From positions 2,363,501 through 2,427,500 of the forward strand of contig OZ024835.1 of NCBI GenBank assembly GCA_964016985.1: a stretch of 64,000 nucleotides of DNA, read 5' to 3'. A program made the position numbers and the translations under genes. This DNA comes from Anodontia alba (taxonomy: Eukaryota; Mollusca; Bivalvia; Lucinida; Lucinidae). Positions 1 through 13,100 of the stretch are shown here, in pieces. Each line of letters begins with the position of its first letter. Position 1 is the first letter of the stretch. Below the pieces are notes generated by a model. That model was given only the letters and a program-made list of their open reading frames with translations. It had not been told where the DNA came from and searched no databases.

Positions 1-107
1 TAGAGGAGCAGTCTGATCTGGGTCCACACTGTTTGCAAAAATGACTTTTAAAATCACAAGCGGATGACAAAGCAGACAACAATTTTTGTGATTGGCAGTT
101 TAAGGGT
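1..107 (+). repeat. Family B MITE, right part
   Basis: From AGGAGCAGTCTGATC to the terminal GGCAGTTTAAGGGT, as in 17962-18103 and 26102-26333. The left part is outside the window. Confidence 0.7.
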
Positions 108-640
108 GAAATCATATCTGAAATCATCTTATAATTAACAGTCTTATAAGAGATTCCAATGTATTTCAAAGCAAGAAATCTGATATTGTCACGATCTTTT
201 TCTTCTGCTAGATGTACCTAGCAAGCACGTAGAGCCCATCAATACATCTCAGCAGAACTAGGTTGCAGTGACCTACTTTGGCAGCAGAAAATTTATTGTG
301 GTGAGGTGCATGAATTGATAATGTTTCAATGGCCTGAGACTTTGAGTCAAGGAACTTGTTCAAACCAGAAAAAAAAGGAAAAAACTATCTGGTGGTACAG
401 TCTGGCAAACAGTTAAGTAGGTCAGTTAGTGACCTACTTTTAAGGCAGAGAACCAAATCCCTGTACAAAGATGAAAAAAACAATAGTAAAAGACTTGTAT
501 AAATTTGTACCGATATGCATACATATATATTCAAAATAAATTACAGTACATACCCCAACAAGTGCACTGTCAAGCAATTTCTGAGTTTTCAGATTACTGT
601 CCCTATTCTTCTATCTAATTCTCTAAAAAAGCATATGTCG
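108..640. other. No feature recognised
   Basis: A/T-rich, short ORFs only. The words GTGACCTACTTT (269-280) and AGTGACCTACTTTTAA (427-442) recur, nothing else. Confidence 0.5.
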
Positions 641-1222
641 AGGGTACTTATTTGAATTGCCTTGACTTGTCAAGGCAATTCAAATAAGTACCCACAACAT
701 ATGCTTTTATATTTTTTTGTGTTGAGGTTTTACGGCCCAGTCAACCCAATGGGGTCATGTCGAGCGTGGTCAGTTTTCCTAACCACACATTTACTGGGCA
801 GGCTTAGTCCTCTAAGCGGTTCACCAGTATTGTGCACATTCTTTTGCCAGAAACTGACAACTGCCCTTCTTGAATCAGCGGAAGGGAGAGAATGACTGTA
901 GAAAATATTTTATGATCAATCTCCACGAAAGAATGTTGCCGACCTCGGCGGGGGTTGAACCCGCGACCTCCTGGTCTCCAGCCGGACAGCGCATCCAAAT
1001 GAGCCACCGAGGCCGGCATATGCTTTTATAGGAAAATCATAAAAAAAAACAAAAAAAAACACAAAAAAACGATAAGCTTAATACAAAGATCAGCGAAAGA
1101 CATCGTGAAGCAATATTTTTTATGATATGCTTTTATAGGAAAATCATAAAAAATATTGCAGACACATCATAAAATACATCTTTCACAATGTCTTCCGCTG
1201 ATCTTTGTATTAAGCTTATCGT
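640..1222. repeat. Hairpin repeat interrupted by SINE-1
   Basis: A perfect hairpin around TTGAATTGCCTTGACTTGTC (650-690), then after the SINE two direct copies of CATATGCTTTTATAGGAAAA (1017-, 1125-). Inverted arms CGATAAGCTTAATACAAAGA (1069) and its complement end near 1220. It belongs with family P. Confidence 0.65.
711..1016 (-). mobile_element. tRNA-derived SINE (family SINE-1) with 13-bp target duplication
   Basis: On the minus strand it begins with a tRNA-like head: A-box-like GGTGGCTCATTTGG and B-box-like GCGGGTTCAACCC, a body, and an A-rich 3' tail (at 711-718 plus strand). It is bounded by CATATGCTTTTAT at 698-710 and 1017-1029. It interrupts a hairpin repeat. RNA pol III promoter boxes and duplications of this size are the SINE hallmark. 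Confidence 0.85.
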
Positions 1223-1504
1223 ATAAGGGAGATATTTTACTGTACGTTTTTCGTGTAGTTTCGGAAAACCTTAGCACACAGTGCAGTAATTGTATCAAAT
1301 ATGGTATATATTTTGTGATGTAAATTAGAGAAAAAAAAAAAGTGCAACCATCCCAATATTTGCAGAGCAGTAATTCACAATTTCATATCCATTTTGCAAC
1401 CGTCAAATCCGCCCAAATGTGCAATAAAACCAAATTTCCTTGAACAGGGTCTAGATAAGATGTTCCAAGGAATATATTTCATGTTTTTGCCACCAAATCA
1501 TTTA
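1223..1504. other. No feature recognised
   Basis: A/T-rich spacer with one A-tract (1329-1340). Confidence 0.5.
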
Positions 1505-1690
1505 ACTATTAGCAATTTCTGGAAATTTCAGCAGATGACAAACTGGTGATATTTTTCTTATTTTTCCCAGAAAACAGACTGACTTTTCATGCAAATTGTT
1601 TCCTTAGGAGACAATTTGCATGAAATGTCATCACTGTTTTCTGGGACAAATAAGAAAAAATTCAAATATACTTCAAAATGTCATCCAATG
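1505..1690. repeat. Family C MITE
   Basis: Hairpin arms CAGAAAACAG-x-CTGACTTTTCATGCAAATTG and complement around 1610, with TTTCTTATTTTTCCC outside and CAGCAGATGACAAAC before, as in other C copies. Confidence 0.7.
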
Positions 1691-2118
1691 TCATCTGTGT
1701 TGTACCCAACAAAAATGTATAGATAAATGGTAAAAAAATAAATGGTCATTTTTCTATATAATCTACACATTTTTGTTTGGAAACAATGCTTTTGTGGGTC
1801 TAGCTTTAAACTGTCTTATATCCGAAACCATCCTATTTCAAAATAACAAACCTATAGATTTTTGTTCAGACTGAATATTTTGTGAAGCATCCTTAAACCA
1901 TGTTATATCAAAAACCATGCTAAAATTAACCTTGTTATAAAGAGTTCCTTGTGTATCAACATTTTAGCTCCAAAACAGCATCATACCTAGAACCCTACTG
2001 AATTAAAACGAGATCATGTGAAAACTATTCACCTGCACCCTGTGGTGCAGTAAATGCATTAAACAATAAGAAAAAAGAAAACAGTAAAGTGTTACTATAG
2101 TTAAAGAGTTGTTATGTC
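1691..2118. repeat. Family E-like degenerate repeat
   Basis: Contains the CCAACAAAAATGTATAGAT / complement palindrome (1708-1782), 'CTTATATCCGAAACC' and 'TTATATCAAAAACC' words and GTTATAAAGAG at 1934, matching family E (18199-18417). 1990-2118 otherwise plain. Confidence 0.5.
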
Positions 2119-2331
2119 TTAACCCTTGTCCTGCGGAACCCGGATATACCCTGCCTTTGCAAACAGTGTAGATCCAGATCAGTTGGCTTCTGAAGAAGCC
2201 AACTGATCTGGATCTGCACTGTTTGCCATTAAGTATGTGAATTTATAGCAACAATCCGATCAAGTTATCTGATTGGCTGAAAATTAAAAGTGGGCGTGGC
2301 ATCTTAATTTATTCAGCAGGACAAGGGTTAA
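2119..2331. mobile_element. Family A MITE (piggyBac-like ends), copy A1
   Basis: TTAA-CCCTTGTCCTGC ... GCAGGACAAGGG-TTAA, 213 bp with the flanking TTAA pair. Central hairpin TTGCAAACAGTGTAGATCCA. TTAA duplication with CCC/GGG termini is the piggyBac signature (known). Confidence 0.82.
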
Positions 2332-3149
2332 GAGTAAATATAATACAGACAGCATAACTAAATTTCAAGTATTAGCTTTCTAAATACCAAATATACTATG
2401 TGGTCAGGTTAAAAACCACAATTTCCACCAATGCAAAAGTAGCCTCCACCACCTTTCAGCATTCGGTCTAATAAAATGTTTCATGGCTCTGACCAGAAAA
2501 GTAATATCCAGGTATAGTTTTCTTATTTTTCCACAAAAACGTATGTTGTAGGTACTCATTAGAAGTGCCAAGGCACTTCTAATGAGTACCCACAATATAT
2601 GTTTTCATGGAGAGAGATATTAAAAAAAAAAAAATTCTGGATTACTATGACATAATGAGGCATAACCCAAAATGTTCTTTGTCAGCTGCTTAACAAATAA
2701 TGCCCAGAGAACAGAATCAGATAAAAAAAAATCAATATATTCTAGATAAATCCTTAACTAATTTATACTAATTAGTTCTTACAAATTATGGTTATAAAAC
2801 AAAAGTTTTGTGTAGGGACTACTGCAAAACACATATTTGGCAGTCACTTTATTTTGAGGCTATTAGCAATCTAGGCAAAAAACGCTAAAATAAAACTGCC
2901 AATATTCAATTTTCAATGCGTGTATTGTGGCATACATCTGTAAGGATTAATGCACAAAAGATAAAAATGCGTAAGCAGCCCCTTCCCATCAAACTACCAA
3001 GTTTTTATGCTGCAGATATTAAGTGGTACAGTAATTTCTATGGATTGACTGATCAATGGCAAACAGACATGTAGAATAATATAAGGTCAAACCTAACTTT
3101 TTGAAAATTATTGTATTTACACTAAATATTTGGATTGACTGAATTGAGA
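2332..3149. repeat. Family P hairpin (2517-2620) and plain DNA
   Basis: A near-perfect palindrome centred at 2573 with GTAGGTACTCATTAGAAGTGCC arms; the rest (2621-3149) holds only A/T-rich sequence. Confidence 0.6.
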
Positions 3150-3437
3150 GATTTTATGGCCCTGTCAACCCATTAGGGTCATGTCAAGCTGATCAGTTAA
3201 CCTAACCACACTTTCACTGGACACACTTAGTCCTCTAAGCAGTTAACCAGTATTGTGCACATTCTTTCACCAGAAACTGACAACTACCCTTTTTGAATCA
3301 GCGGAAGGGATAGAATGACCACAGAAAATATTTCATGATCAACCGCCATGAAAGAATATTGCTGGACGCAGTGTGGATCAAACCCGCAACCTCCTGATCA
3401 CCAGTAAGACGCTCATCCGAATGAGCCACGGAGGAAA
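3150..3437 (-). mobile_element. SINE-1 copy
   Basis: Colinear with 711-1016 along its length, with a mutated B box (GGATCAAACCC on the plus strand). Older, no clear target duplication. Confidence 0.8.
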
Positions 3438-3439
3438 AC

Positions 3440-3640
3440 CCTAGGTATTTGGACAGTGAGGCCTAAGCAAACAGTATAGACCCAGATCAGATGCCGCATT
3501 CTGTGGCATCTGATCAGGGTCTACATTGTTTGCTACTCATCTAGCAGTTTTTAGAGTCATCAACCTGTAGAAAACGACAACCAAATTTTAGGATAAGTAT
3601 GGCAAAGTGTTAAGGTGTCCTAATACTTGGTCGTAATACA
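3440..3640. repeat. Family J hairpin repeat
   Basis: GCAAACAGTATAGACCCAGA ... TCAGGGTCTACATTGTTTGC stem around 3495, with 'GGTATTTGGACAGTGAGGC' before and 'GTGTCCTAATACTTGG' after. Other copies: 4722-4922, 15422-15640, 29497-29690. Confidence 0.6.
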
Positions 3641-4243
3641 GTTATAGTCCACAAAAACTAACAGGAAGAACCTTTTTCAAGTATATTTATGACAATCACT
3701 TATCACAGTCATCAAAACACAATTACATGTATTCTATTTGTTTGTAGCTCCAGATAAAATGGTATCTGGAAGACAATTTTCATTATTTCCAAGACAACGG
3801 CAAAGCTTATTTCAGAGGACATGCTAAGAAGGAGTATTCCGCAATAATTCTGGGATATTTTTTTTTCTCATTTCTCCATAAAACATACTACGGGTAGTCA
3901 TAGTAGTGCCTCTGATGAGTATCCACGTTTTTTATGGAAAACATATGTTGTGGGTACTCATTAGAAGTGCCTCAATGAGGCACTTCTAATGAGTACCCAC
4001 AAATTATGTTTTTACAGAGAACTGTAGAAAATTTCACTTCTAATGAGCACCCACAACATGTTTTTTATGGAGAACTGTAGAAAAATTATCTTAGAGCTAT
4101 CATCAAATACTCCTCCTGAACAAGTCCTCTGTTATGCTATAAGTAATCTGAGATTTCTAATGAGTACGGTAAATGCCCTAAAATTTCCAAGACTTTATTC
4201 CATACTTTTTTGGCCTAAAGTTTGCTTTTTATGCAATTATCTT
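3641..4243. repeat. Tandem family P hairpins (3860-4085)
   Basis: Two and a half copies of the GTGGGTACTCATTAGAAGTG arm in alternating orientation. 3641-3859 and 4086-4243 are plain. Confidence 0.6.
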
Positions 4244-4457
4244 TTAACCCTTGTCATGCTGAATAAATTAAGATGCCCCACCTACTTCTAATTTTCATCC
4301 AATAAGATTACTTGATCATAATTGTTGCTATAAATTCACATACTTAATGGCAAACAGTGCAGATCCAGATCAGTTGGCTTCTTCAGAAGCCAACTGATCT
4401 GGAGCTGCACTGTTAGCAAAGGCAGGGTATATCGGTGCTCAGCATGACAAGGGTTAA
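4244..4457. mobile_element. Family A MITE, copy A2
   Basis: TTAA to TTAA, 214 bp. Opposite orientation to A1 by its asymmetric arm (AATAAATTAAGATGCC first). Confidence 0.82.
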
Positions 4458-5438
4458 AATACTTAGTGGAATGGCAAACAGTGTAGATCCTGATCAGACT
4501 GCACTATTTGCATAGGCCATTTAGTGTATGAAATTTTAGAACATTTACTGTACCCACAAAATGTTTTGGTGCAAAAATTGATTCTAAATTATCCCCCAAA
4601 ATTGCCATCTTATCTGAAACAAAGCATTCTTTGGCTTATATAATGATGCCCAATTTGCATGTAAGTCCACATGTGAACAGATCCAATGATTGTGTAAATG
4701 GGAAACTACCGTAACAACCTTAAGTACTTGGACAGATATGCCTTTGCAAATAGTGTAGACCCAGATTAGATGCCACAAAATATGGCATCTGACTTGGGTC
4801 GACACTGTTTTCCATATATACAGCAATATTGTAGACACATCAATGGGCAGTAGAATGGACTATTTAAAATTTCAGGACAGGTATAGTAGGTAAAGGTGTC
4901 CCAATACTTAGGGTAAATATGGTAAGCCCTGGATAACGCTGCACAAAAGTGCATGCTGATCTTGCATTTTGTTGCCAGCTTACCACATAAGGTCCTTTTT
5001 CATGTGCTGTGCATCATACAGGAACGACAAATATTTTAGGAAGCAACAATGTATTCACAATACACTCCAAATAATCATTTCATCTTAATTCTCACCCTTA
5101 AAAAATCATGCACAGAGGTTGGGTTTGAGTTTAACAGCCAGTCAACACCATTAAGGACATATCGAGCAGATCAGTTTACATGTACAGAGGATTTGTTAAA
5201 CAGTAATTTTTCCTATTTCTCCATAAAAACATATGTTGTGGGTACTCATTAGAAGTGCTTCAGTGAGGCACTTCTAATGAATACCCGCAATATAGGTTTT
5301 TGTGGAGAACTGTAGAAAAATATCCCAGAATTATCATCAAATACTTTTCCTTATACGAGGCGACCCATTCTGCACAACATATATTTTTATGGCAAATTAA
5401 AGAAAAATTAACCCAGAATTGGCTCGAAAAACACCTCC
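4458..5438. repeat. Family J (4722-4922) and family P (5210-5330) copies
   Basis: Also a J-like half hairpin at 4460-4520 and a SINE-1 fragment at 5118-5180. 4930-5110 plain. Confidence 0.55.
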
Positions 5439-5644
5439 TTAACCCTACTCCTGCTGAATCCAGATAGGTCCTGCCTTTGCAAACAGTGTAGATCCAGATC
5501 AGTTGGAGAAGCCAACTGATCTGGATCTGCACTGTTTGCCATTAAGTATGTGAATTTAATCAACAATCCAGATCAAGTAATCTGATTGGCTAAAAATTAG
5601 AAGTGGGTGTGGCATCTTAATTTATTCAGCAGGACAGGGGTTAA
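5439..5644. mobile_element. Family A MITE, copy A3
   Basis: TTAA-CCCTACTCCTGC ... GCAGGACAGGGG-TTAA, same orientation as A1. Confidence 0.82.
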
Positions 5645-6273
5645 CAAGTCCAAAGCCCAAAGAGCTATGGCTGAGCTCAGTTATAAGGAGATGTTACCAT
5701 GTTTTCGTAAAGGAAATAAGTAAAAATATGAGCAATGAAGAAACAGCTTATCTGGAGTTCTGAAACTTATAAATAATATCCTTAAACTGCTATTCATAAC
5801 TGCAGCAGACGGCAATCTATTTTTTTTTTTTTTTTGTTTATTTATCTGAGAAAATATATACTTTTACATTTCCTGTGAATCATCTGCCTGGCAGAATATT
5901 CAACGAAAAGCCAAACCTTATTTTCTAAGGAAAATTAAAAAAAAAAAAAATGTTTTAATGCTTGGCATGTTAGGTAAAGCAGACAACATTTTGAAATATT
6001 TTTTTCTTATTTTCCCAGAAAACAGGTTTTTGACGTTTTATGCAAATTGTCTTCTTCATCAATCTGTCTTCTGCTGAATAAGCCCAGATAGTGGTAAAGG
6101 TTAAAATGTCGTCTGCTACAATTTTTAATGGCATCTCAAGCAAAATATAATGAGCAAAATATATATATATATTTGGTTAAAATAAAGACTTTGATTTGAT
6201 ATAAATTATGCTTGAATACTGTTTTGGTAAGTAATTAAAATTTTTGTTGTAAATATTTTATAAAGTTTTAGAA
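5645..6273. repeat. Family D (5770-5950) and family C (5955-6104) MITEs
   Basis: D: CAGCAGACGGCAA, T-tract, TGTGAATCATCTGC. C: CCCAGAAAACAGG, ATGCAAATTGTC, then CTGCTGAATAAGCCCAGA and a terminal TTAA (6101-6104). The last 160 nt before the gene's stop are A/T-rich. Confidence 0.6.
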
Positions 6274-6823
6274 CTAAACTATTTTCTTTGCCCGCACTTT
6301 TCTCGGAAGCGGTACACACAGTTCCTCTACTCTTGGTGTGCATCGAGCTCTACGAGCAGACGATGAAACTTTATATGGATCAAAATCATCTTTTATCATT
6401 GTTCTACTTCGTGGTCTTGCCAATTGTTGCAGACGCAGCGTTGCTATGGCATTAAGCGCGGGACCTTGTACTTGCCACTGAACAGGACGTTCATCTTTAA
6501 ACAGTTTATGATATTCTTTGGCTTGGGCTAAGGTCTCAATTCGCTCTGAAGGACTTGCTTTCATGGCATTCTCAGAAACAGGATTATATTGGCCCCATTC
6601 TGTTTCGTAAACACCGTAACGATCTTGACGCTGTTTTGGTACAGCTAACTGCTCTAATCTTTGTGTCGGCTTGGCGGCTCTTGCTCCATCAGTAACCATC
6701 ATGTATGGTGACCTCTCAAGTTTGTGGTCTAAATGTATGGTTTTATGCCGACTCAGGGTGAGAAGTCTGTCAGTGGCCACCACACGCTGTGCTTCTTCTT
6801 TCACAGGCCATATCGGTGTAGGT
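6274..6823 (-). CDS. SPMAP2-like terminal exon 5
   Basis: 550 nt; acceptor TATATTTCAG just upstream (on the minus strand) of 6823. Encodes residues 75-256 with THEG repeats 3-7 and the stop. The open frame runs on upstream to 6957, but those residues are intronic and do not resemble the family. A 3' UTR presumably follows below 6274; an A/T-rich stretch lies at 6150-6260. Confidence 0.92.
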
Positions 6824-9800
6824 CTGAAATATACATGAGCCAGCACATGAGAAAAGGCATATGACCAGCAAAGGCTCAGGCAAGCCTGCGTATAATGTCT
6901 TGCCAGAGCCTTTGTTGTGCTGACATGTACACAGTCAGGGATCAAAAGTAATTCCACAGCATCAAAAAGCCCATAGACTTCAATGCATTTTCATGTTTAT
7001 ATATATCAAAAAAAAAAAAAAAAAAAAAAATAAAAAAAATAAATAAAAATAATTGTTTATATCTTTATTACCTGACATTATTTGAAAGCCAGATGATTTA
7101 GGTAATATACATTGTGGTTCTTATTGGATTTTCTCTATGTAATCTTGAGAGACAAAGAATTAAATTTTGTGTCAAACATTTTGGGCAGTTTTTGAGCAAC
7201 GTGAACACTGACGTCAATAAAGATCTGCCATTTTTAAAATTTCCTCTTGATTTAAATTTTTGTATCTTAGAAGTCAGACATGCAATATTTATCAAAGTCA
7301 TATATTTCAGGCATGCATCTTTTATCTTTCCAATCATTACAGAACATCAGTATTTTCTTTACAACGTTATACAATATTAAGTGTCTTGTAAACATCAAAA
7401 TCATTAAAGTCTATGAGAAAATAATTTTGTGGAATTACTTTTGGCCTCTGACTGTAATAGAGAAACTGAGGAAGCTTCCTGCAAAAAATACTGGGAAACA
7501 TATAAAACCATACCTCAAGGGAAATACTCCCTGTATTTTAAACCTAAGGTTATTAATTTATATAATTCATATCATAATTTTTTTTTTTTTCCTGAAGATT
7601 CTGTTTTATACTCTTGACATTTTCAAATGATGTCAATAAGTTTTGCAACCTTACGTCATCTACATTTAATAGCTTCCAGAAGAAATATTTCTTTGCTCTT
7701 CTTTGTGTTGAGGTTTATACGGCCCAGTCAACCCAATCCATGTCGAGCAAGGATTCTTTGCTTTAGGAGGAAATATTTCCAAGGAATTACAAATTATATT
7801 TCCTTCAGACATTACTAAAAATTGCTTCAGATAATATTATCACAAATCTGCCATCTGCTAATTAACCCTTGTCCTGACGCCACACCCATGTCAAATTTTC
7901 AGCCTATCAGATTACTTGTTCCAGATTGTTGATTAAGAAATAGATCAGCTGTAGCAGTGGGTCACACGAATCACCGAAATACCGGAATACTACCGAAATA
8001 CCGGAATACCCGTGAAAAATATAGGTATACCTGTGAAAGACACCTATTAAAGACACCAATATTGGCTTTAATTAATCAATTAAGTAATATTATGTCAACC
8101 TAATGGTAAAGGGATAATACTTTAACCTAAAATAATTTGCAAATTGTCTTTGAAGTGTTTTTTTTATTTGAAAACATTGTTGATAGTCCGCTAAATCAGA
8201 GCCGGAATACGACCGGAATACCCGTGAAAAACGTGAATTACCTACACTTCAAACGAAAAGTATATACAGTACAGCTCCGGTAAAAGAACAAAAAAAAACA
8301 AAAAAACCTCTTTACCCCAAATATCGGCGTTTTGCGGACTTCCCCAAACACTCGGAATCAAACCGAGTAAACGTAATATTCGGCGGACAACACTCGCGTC
8401 CGCGCAAAGTATGTGTTATGCAAAGTTGTGCGAAGTTACTCGGAATCGTAATGTTGTACCCGGAGACATTTTTCCACCATATAGAACAGTCTGTGTGAAG
8501 GTTATATCGTCCACGCACATGCGGATGCGCAGGTTGATCTGAGTATGCGCTAGTCGCAAAGGTCTTATTATCCCAAAAGTGTTTTCCAAATTTCCGCATT
8601 CCGATCCACCAAAATTAGGTTAATTCCCTTGTTTTCTTAAAATATTAACCAATACTGCCTTGTCCCTGAATATATTTGGGTACTCCCTAGGTCCAAAGAA
8701 AACCCCGGTAGCCCCATTCACTGTTCGAGCACGTAACATGGGCCTCAACAAAGCTCCATATGAAAAAGTACCGGATTCTTCGGCTTAGTCTACTCCGGCC
8801 ACATAAATGGTCCGGCATGGTCATTTTTACTTAATATGCTGTAGAAAACAAAACAAACACATGAAAATCACAAAAATCACAAAGAGAATCAAACATCTGC
8901 CCCCAATCGACGAATTACATATTTATATTTGGTATTCCTGTAACTGCCTTTTCCCATGCAACAACCGCACGCGCTCAGTATAAATGACGTACTATGGTAA
9001 AAGACCGGGAAATTCTCACTCGCGTGCAGCAACCGCAATATTAATCAACTTAAAGGGGAGCTTCTTCTATCAAAGAGGCATTGAATCAATAAGACAGCAC
9101 ATGTGAAAAAGGTGTCTGTCACACAAAAACACACACTTTACGCACAGAAGGGGCAAGAGAGGCTAATGACAATTCAAGTGAGTGAGTGAGTTTTTTTACG
9201 TCCCAGTAACAGCTAGGTCATATAGTATCTCATATATATATCTCAAATAGTTTTCAAGTTATAGAGTGGACAAAAATATATTACAGAAATCATTAAAATA
9301 TTTTCGGTGTTCAAAGGGTCATAACTCCAAAAGTAGGCTCTATCGTCAAAGTATATGAACTGTTGAAATGATTAATAGCTTATGAATAAGCCCACCCCGG
9401 AAAAGTGTGCGGGCTCGACAAGACCTACATAGTGTTGACTGGGCCGTTTTTAACTCCAGTTTAAACCAAAATTACGTCGGTACAAAATATGATTTACGAT
9501 GTTCTTACAATGAACCAGACGACAAAACGTACTATAGTACAATGTACGTGCGACCAGCAAAGACTCGGGTCAGTTTGTGCATCGACCCACTATATAAAGC
9601 AAGCTTCTTGGATAGCCCGGAGTCCGAAGAAGGTGCATACTGAACGATCAGCGACGGATCTGATCGGAATGTGATGTTACAGTCACACTGTTTATCCCGC
9701 TTTGGACAGCCCGGCTATCGAAGGTAAATACGATCAGCGAATGCCCTGATCAGAATGTGCAGTTGCGCTGACTGATCCGAGTCTTTGCTCGTCGCACAAG

Positions 9801-10131
9801 ACGTTTTGTTAAACCCATAGATTGTAGGCGGTACATACGATTAGCGAAGGCTCTGATCAGACTACTGATGTGCAGACGCAGAGTGTGCAGGCTAATTCGT
9901 CTCTTCGTACAAGTTATTATAGGTTTTACCATGCACAGACTCATGCGCGATTTGTTTCTGCAAACCTTAACGCTTAACATTCTGGGTAAAGTTTTCAACA
10001 GACATTTTGAAATATTTTTATCATTCTTCCAAGAAAACAGGATTTGCATTTCATGCAAAATGTCTCCATTGCATGAAATGTCAAATCCTGTTTTCTTGGT
10101 AATAAAACTAATAACGTTTTTTTTTTTTTTC

Positions 10132-10168
<37 letters not shown>

Positions 10169-13100
10169 TCGTCTGCTGAATTAGCCCAGATAGTGGTAAT
10201 TCGAAACCCGCGAGCACCAAGTGTCGTGTCTTTGAGCAAGACACTTTATCCACGTATCTTAGTATTGGTTTCTACCCAGGAAGACGCTGCCTAGAATATC
10301 CGCGAAGACATATGACAATATTATGTGAAGATGCCTTCCCGCCGATGCTAGGTTTATACGTGCGTCTCTTTTTTATTCGTTAAATACATGTAAATTACGG
10401 TCTTGGTTTTGCATATCGAATGTTGAAGACACAAAAACAGAACACTTTACATGGAAACGAAAGTTTTGAACATTGCTCTATAAGCCATTAAAGATAATGT
10501 TATTAATGTATATACCGTAAGAGAATAACATAACAATATTCATTTGTACCCTGGTAAATGCGGGGTAACGTCCTCACACTGCAGGGTTTTTACTCTTTTA
10601 AGGGAGCTAACTGCAACTGACTATTAGAAGGGAGTTAACTGCAATTGCTTTACGAATCTGGCCCATGCGAAACGGGATGGGGAACAGCGCCTTTTTAACG
10701 AATCGCGCCAATTAAGCTTATAAAATAAGCGTTTAACCAGTACTCTGAACCCTCTTCCTCCAGAAACTTGTAACTGCCAATCTTGAAGCAGTGGAAGAAG
10801 CGAATGACCGTAGCAAATACATGTGTTAAGTGGGGATCGAATCGCGTTCGATTCCCGCCGGTGCGATATCATTTTTCCAATGAAGTCAGTGCAAACAACT
10901 TATAGCTCAAAAGCAGACGTGTCATATTTATATGAGGGTATAACGAAAGAGCTTTCCAGAGTGTGAGAGAGAGAGAGAGTTCGCAAAACTTGTAAGATTC
11001 TGGCTGGTCCATTTCAGGTACATCCGGCTATGAGATTTGGTTATTCCTAGAAAAATGGCTAAACTGTTTTTGCAAACAGTGAATACCTGACCAGACGCCG
11101 CATTCTATCATCTCAATATGACTTTTATTTTATTTATTTATTTTTTTTTTTTTGCTGTTGTTGTTGTTGAAAGAGGCATAAGACATCAAGTCACGGTGAT
11201 TTAAATGGACATTAGTATCACTGGTCCAATCATCAACAGTCCAGGCCTCGATCCGAGCAGTGTAGATACATTTCAGCGTGTCCGTTTCCGTCTCCTTTGT
11301 CAAATGAAATGTATCCATACTTTAACCCTTGAAGCACTTAGCATATTCAGCAGACGGCATTTACATTTTTTTTTTCTTCTTATTTTCCTGTGTAAATTAA
11401 GCGTGACATTACATGTGAATCATCTGCTGGGGCAGACGATTCAAAAGAAATGTTCATCCTAATTTTCACCGTAAAATACTTAAACAGTAAGATCGACATC
11501 CCCTCTAGAACTTTCAGCAGTGCTTCGGGGGTTCAAACTATTTTCTTGGCAGCAGCAACACCTGCAAAGTATATGTTTGTTTTTTTTTTTTTGCGGGGAC
11601 AGCGCTATATATAAAATTTTGCGATGTATTCGGGGTGATATTTACACAGATTGATGCAACGATTCTCATATTTATAAAGGCATGCTGCTGGAACACATTA
11701 TTTATATTAATATATTTATATTATATTTAAAATAATACTCATAAAAGCTCCATGGATGTAAGGATGACGTTACTCACCATGATTGCATTGGTTTTTTAAT
11801 CTGCGTAACTTTCAAACATGCGTAAATGATTAACTTTCGGTGTGTCGTGTTTGAGACTTACTTCTGGCCATATATTTTTTATATAAAATTATTCATTGAA
11901 TTGATAAATGTTTTATACAAAAAGTCGTATGTACTTTTCGTTTGAAGTGTAGGAAATTCACGTTTTTCACGGGTATTCCGATCGTATTCCGGCTCTGATT
12001 TAGCGGACTATCAACAATGTTTTCAAGTGAAAAAAAAAAAAAAAAAAAAAAAAACACTTCAAAGACAATTTGCAAATTATTTGAGGTTAAAACATTATCC
12101 CTTTTCCATTAGGTTGACATAATATTACTTAATTGATTATTTAAAGCCAATATTGGTGTCTTTAATATGTGTCTTTCACAGGTATACCTATATTTTTCAC
12201 GGGTATTCCGGTATTTCGGTAGTATTCCGGTATTTCGGTGATTCGTGTGACCGGTAGCAGTGATTTGTTGAGTAATAAATCACTGTTTGGAGGTCACTTG
12301 TAAAGTAGATCAAATTAACAGTGCATAGCGAGAGTGATTTATCTACTTACAATTGGCCGACAAACCGTGATTTATTATTCAACAAATAATGCAAAAGAGC
12401 TGAAGTATTTCGATTCTAACACATAGAAAACGACGAAAAAGTAATTGTATCATTCAGATTCTTCTAACTTTCTGCCATCGCATAAAGAAATCCCGCCAAC
12501 AGTTTTGACTGTAACGCTGAAGTCTACACGCATTTCTTACGTTATTGACTAAAAAAAAAAAAAAAAAAAAAACGACATTAGACTGTCTGATGTCGTGGCA
12601 ACAAAGACTGACGACAGCAAAGTGTGAGAATGGTATCGGAATGGTGCCAGATAGCACTGCGGGCTTCCGCCCAGTGATTTGTTGCAGAATAAATCACAAA
12701 TTTTCTCCATTGCCTATACAGGTGCACTGTGTTACAAATTCACATACCGAATGGCAAATAGTGCAGATCCTGATAAGTTGGCTTTTTAGAAGCTAACTGA
12801 TCAGCATCTACACTGTTTGCAAAGGCAGGTTATATCCGGGTTCAGCAGGACAAAGGTTAATAACTGTTACAAGCTAGCTTACCTGTCTCCTTTCCACATA
12901 TAATGTGGGGCCCTATGTCTTGCTAATTCTTGAACACGGGGTGTGGCAACTGAAACCAGAACAAATTCATTAAAATTAACTAGAACCTCTTTTTTAAGAT
13001 GGTTTCTGATATAAGAAGGTTTGAAGGTGGACCCCAAAAGTTTTCTGTCCAAACAAAAATGCATAGATTATATATGGTCATTTTTTCTATATATTCTAAA

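Larger units (their letters stand above)
7960..12252. mobile_element. 4.3-kb element with ~300-bp terminal inverted repeats and 9-bp target duplication
   Basis: The left end (7960-8267) and the reverse complement of the right end (11927-12252) match almost base for base for about 300 nt, from GGTCACACGAATCACCG inward, except for an expanded A-tract at 12030-12055 and a few substitutions. Flanks read GTAGCAGTG at 7951-7959 and 12254-12262 (one extra G at the right edge). Long TIRs plus a 9-bp duplication are characteristic of Mutator-like elements (known); foldback elements are the alternative. The interior has no recognisable transposase and holds secondary insertions (C-type MITE 9967-10202, D-type 11323-11465, SINE fragment 10730-10860), so it is non-autonomous. 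It sits in the last intron of the SPMAP2-like gene. Confidence 0.75.

Noticed and set aside
6825..6957. Extension of the SPMAP2 terminal exon to the upstream ATG (residues MELLLIPDC...)
   Set aside because: It crosses a clean acceptor whose phase fits exon 4, and the extra residues are unlike the family.
9750..10253. 167-residue minus-strand ORF with poly-Lys
   Set aside because: Produced by a long T-tract inside a C-type MITE.
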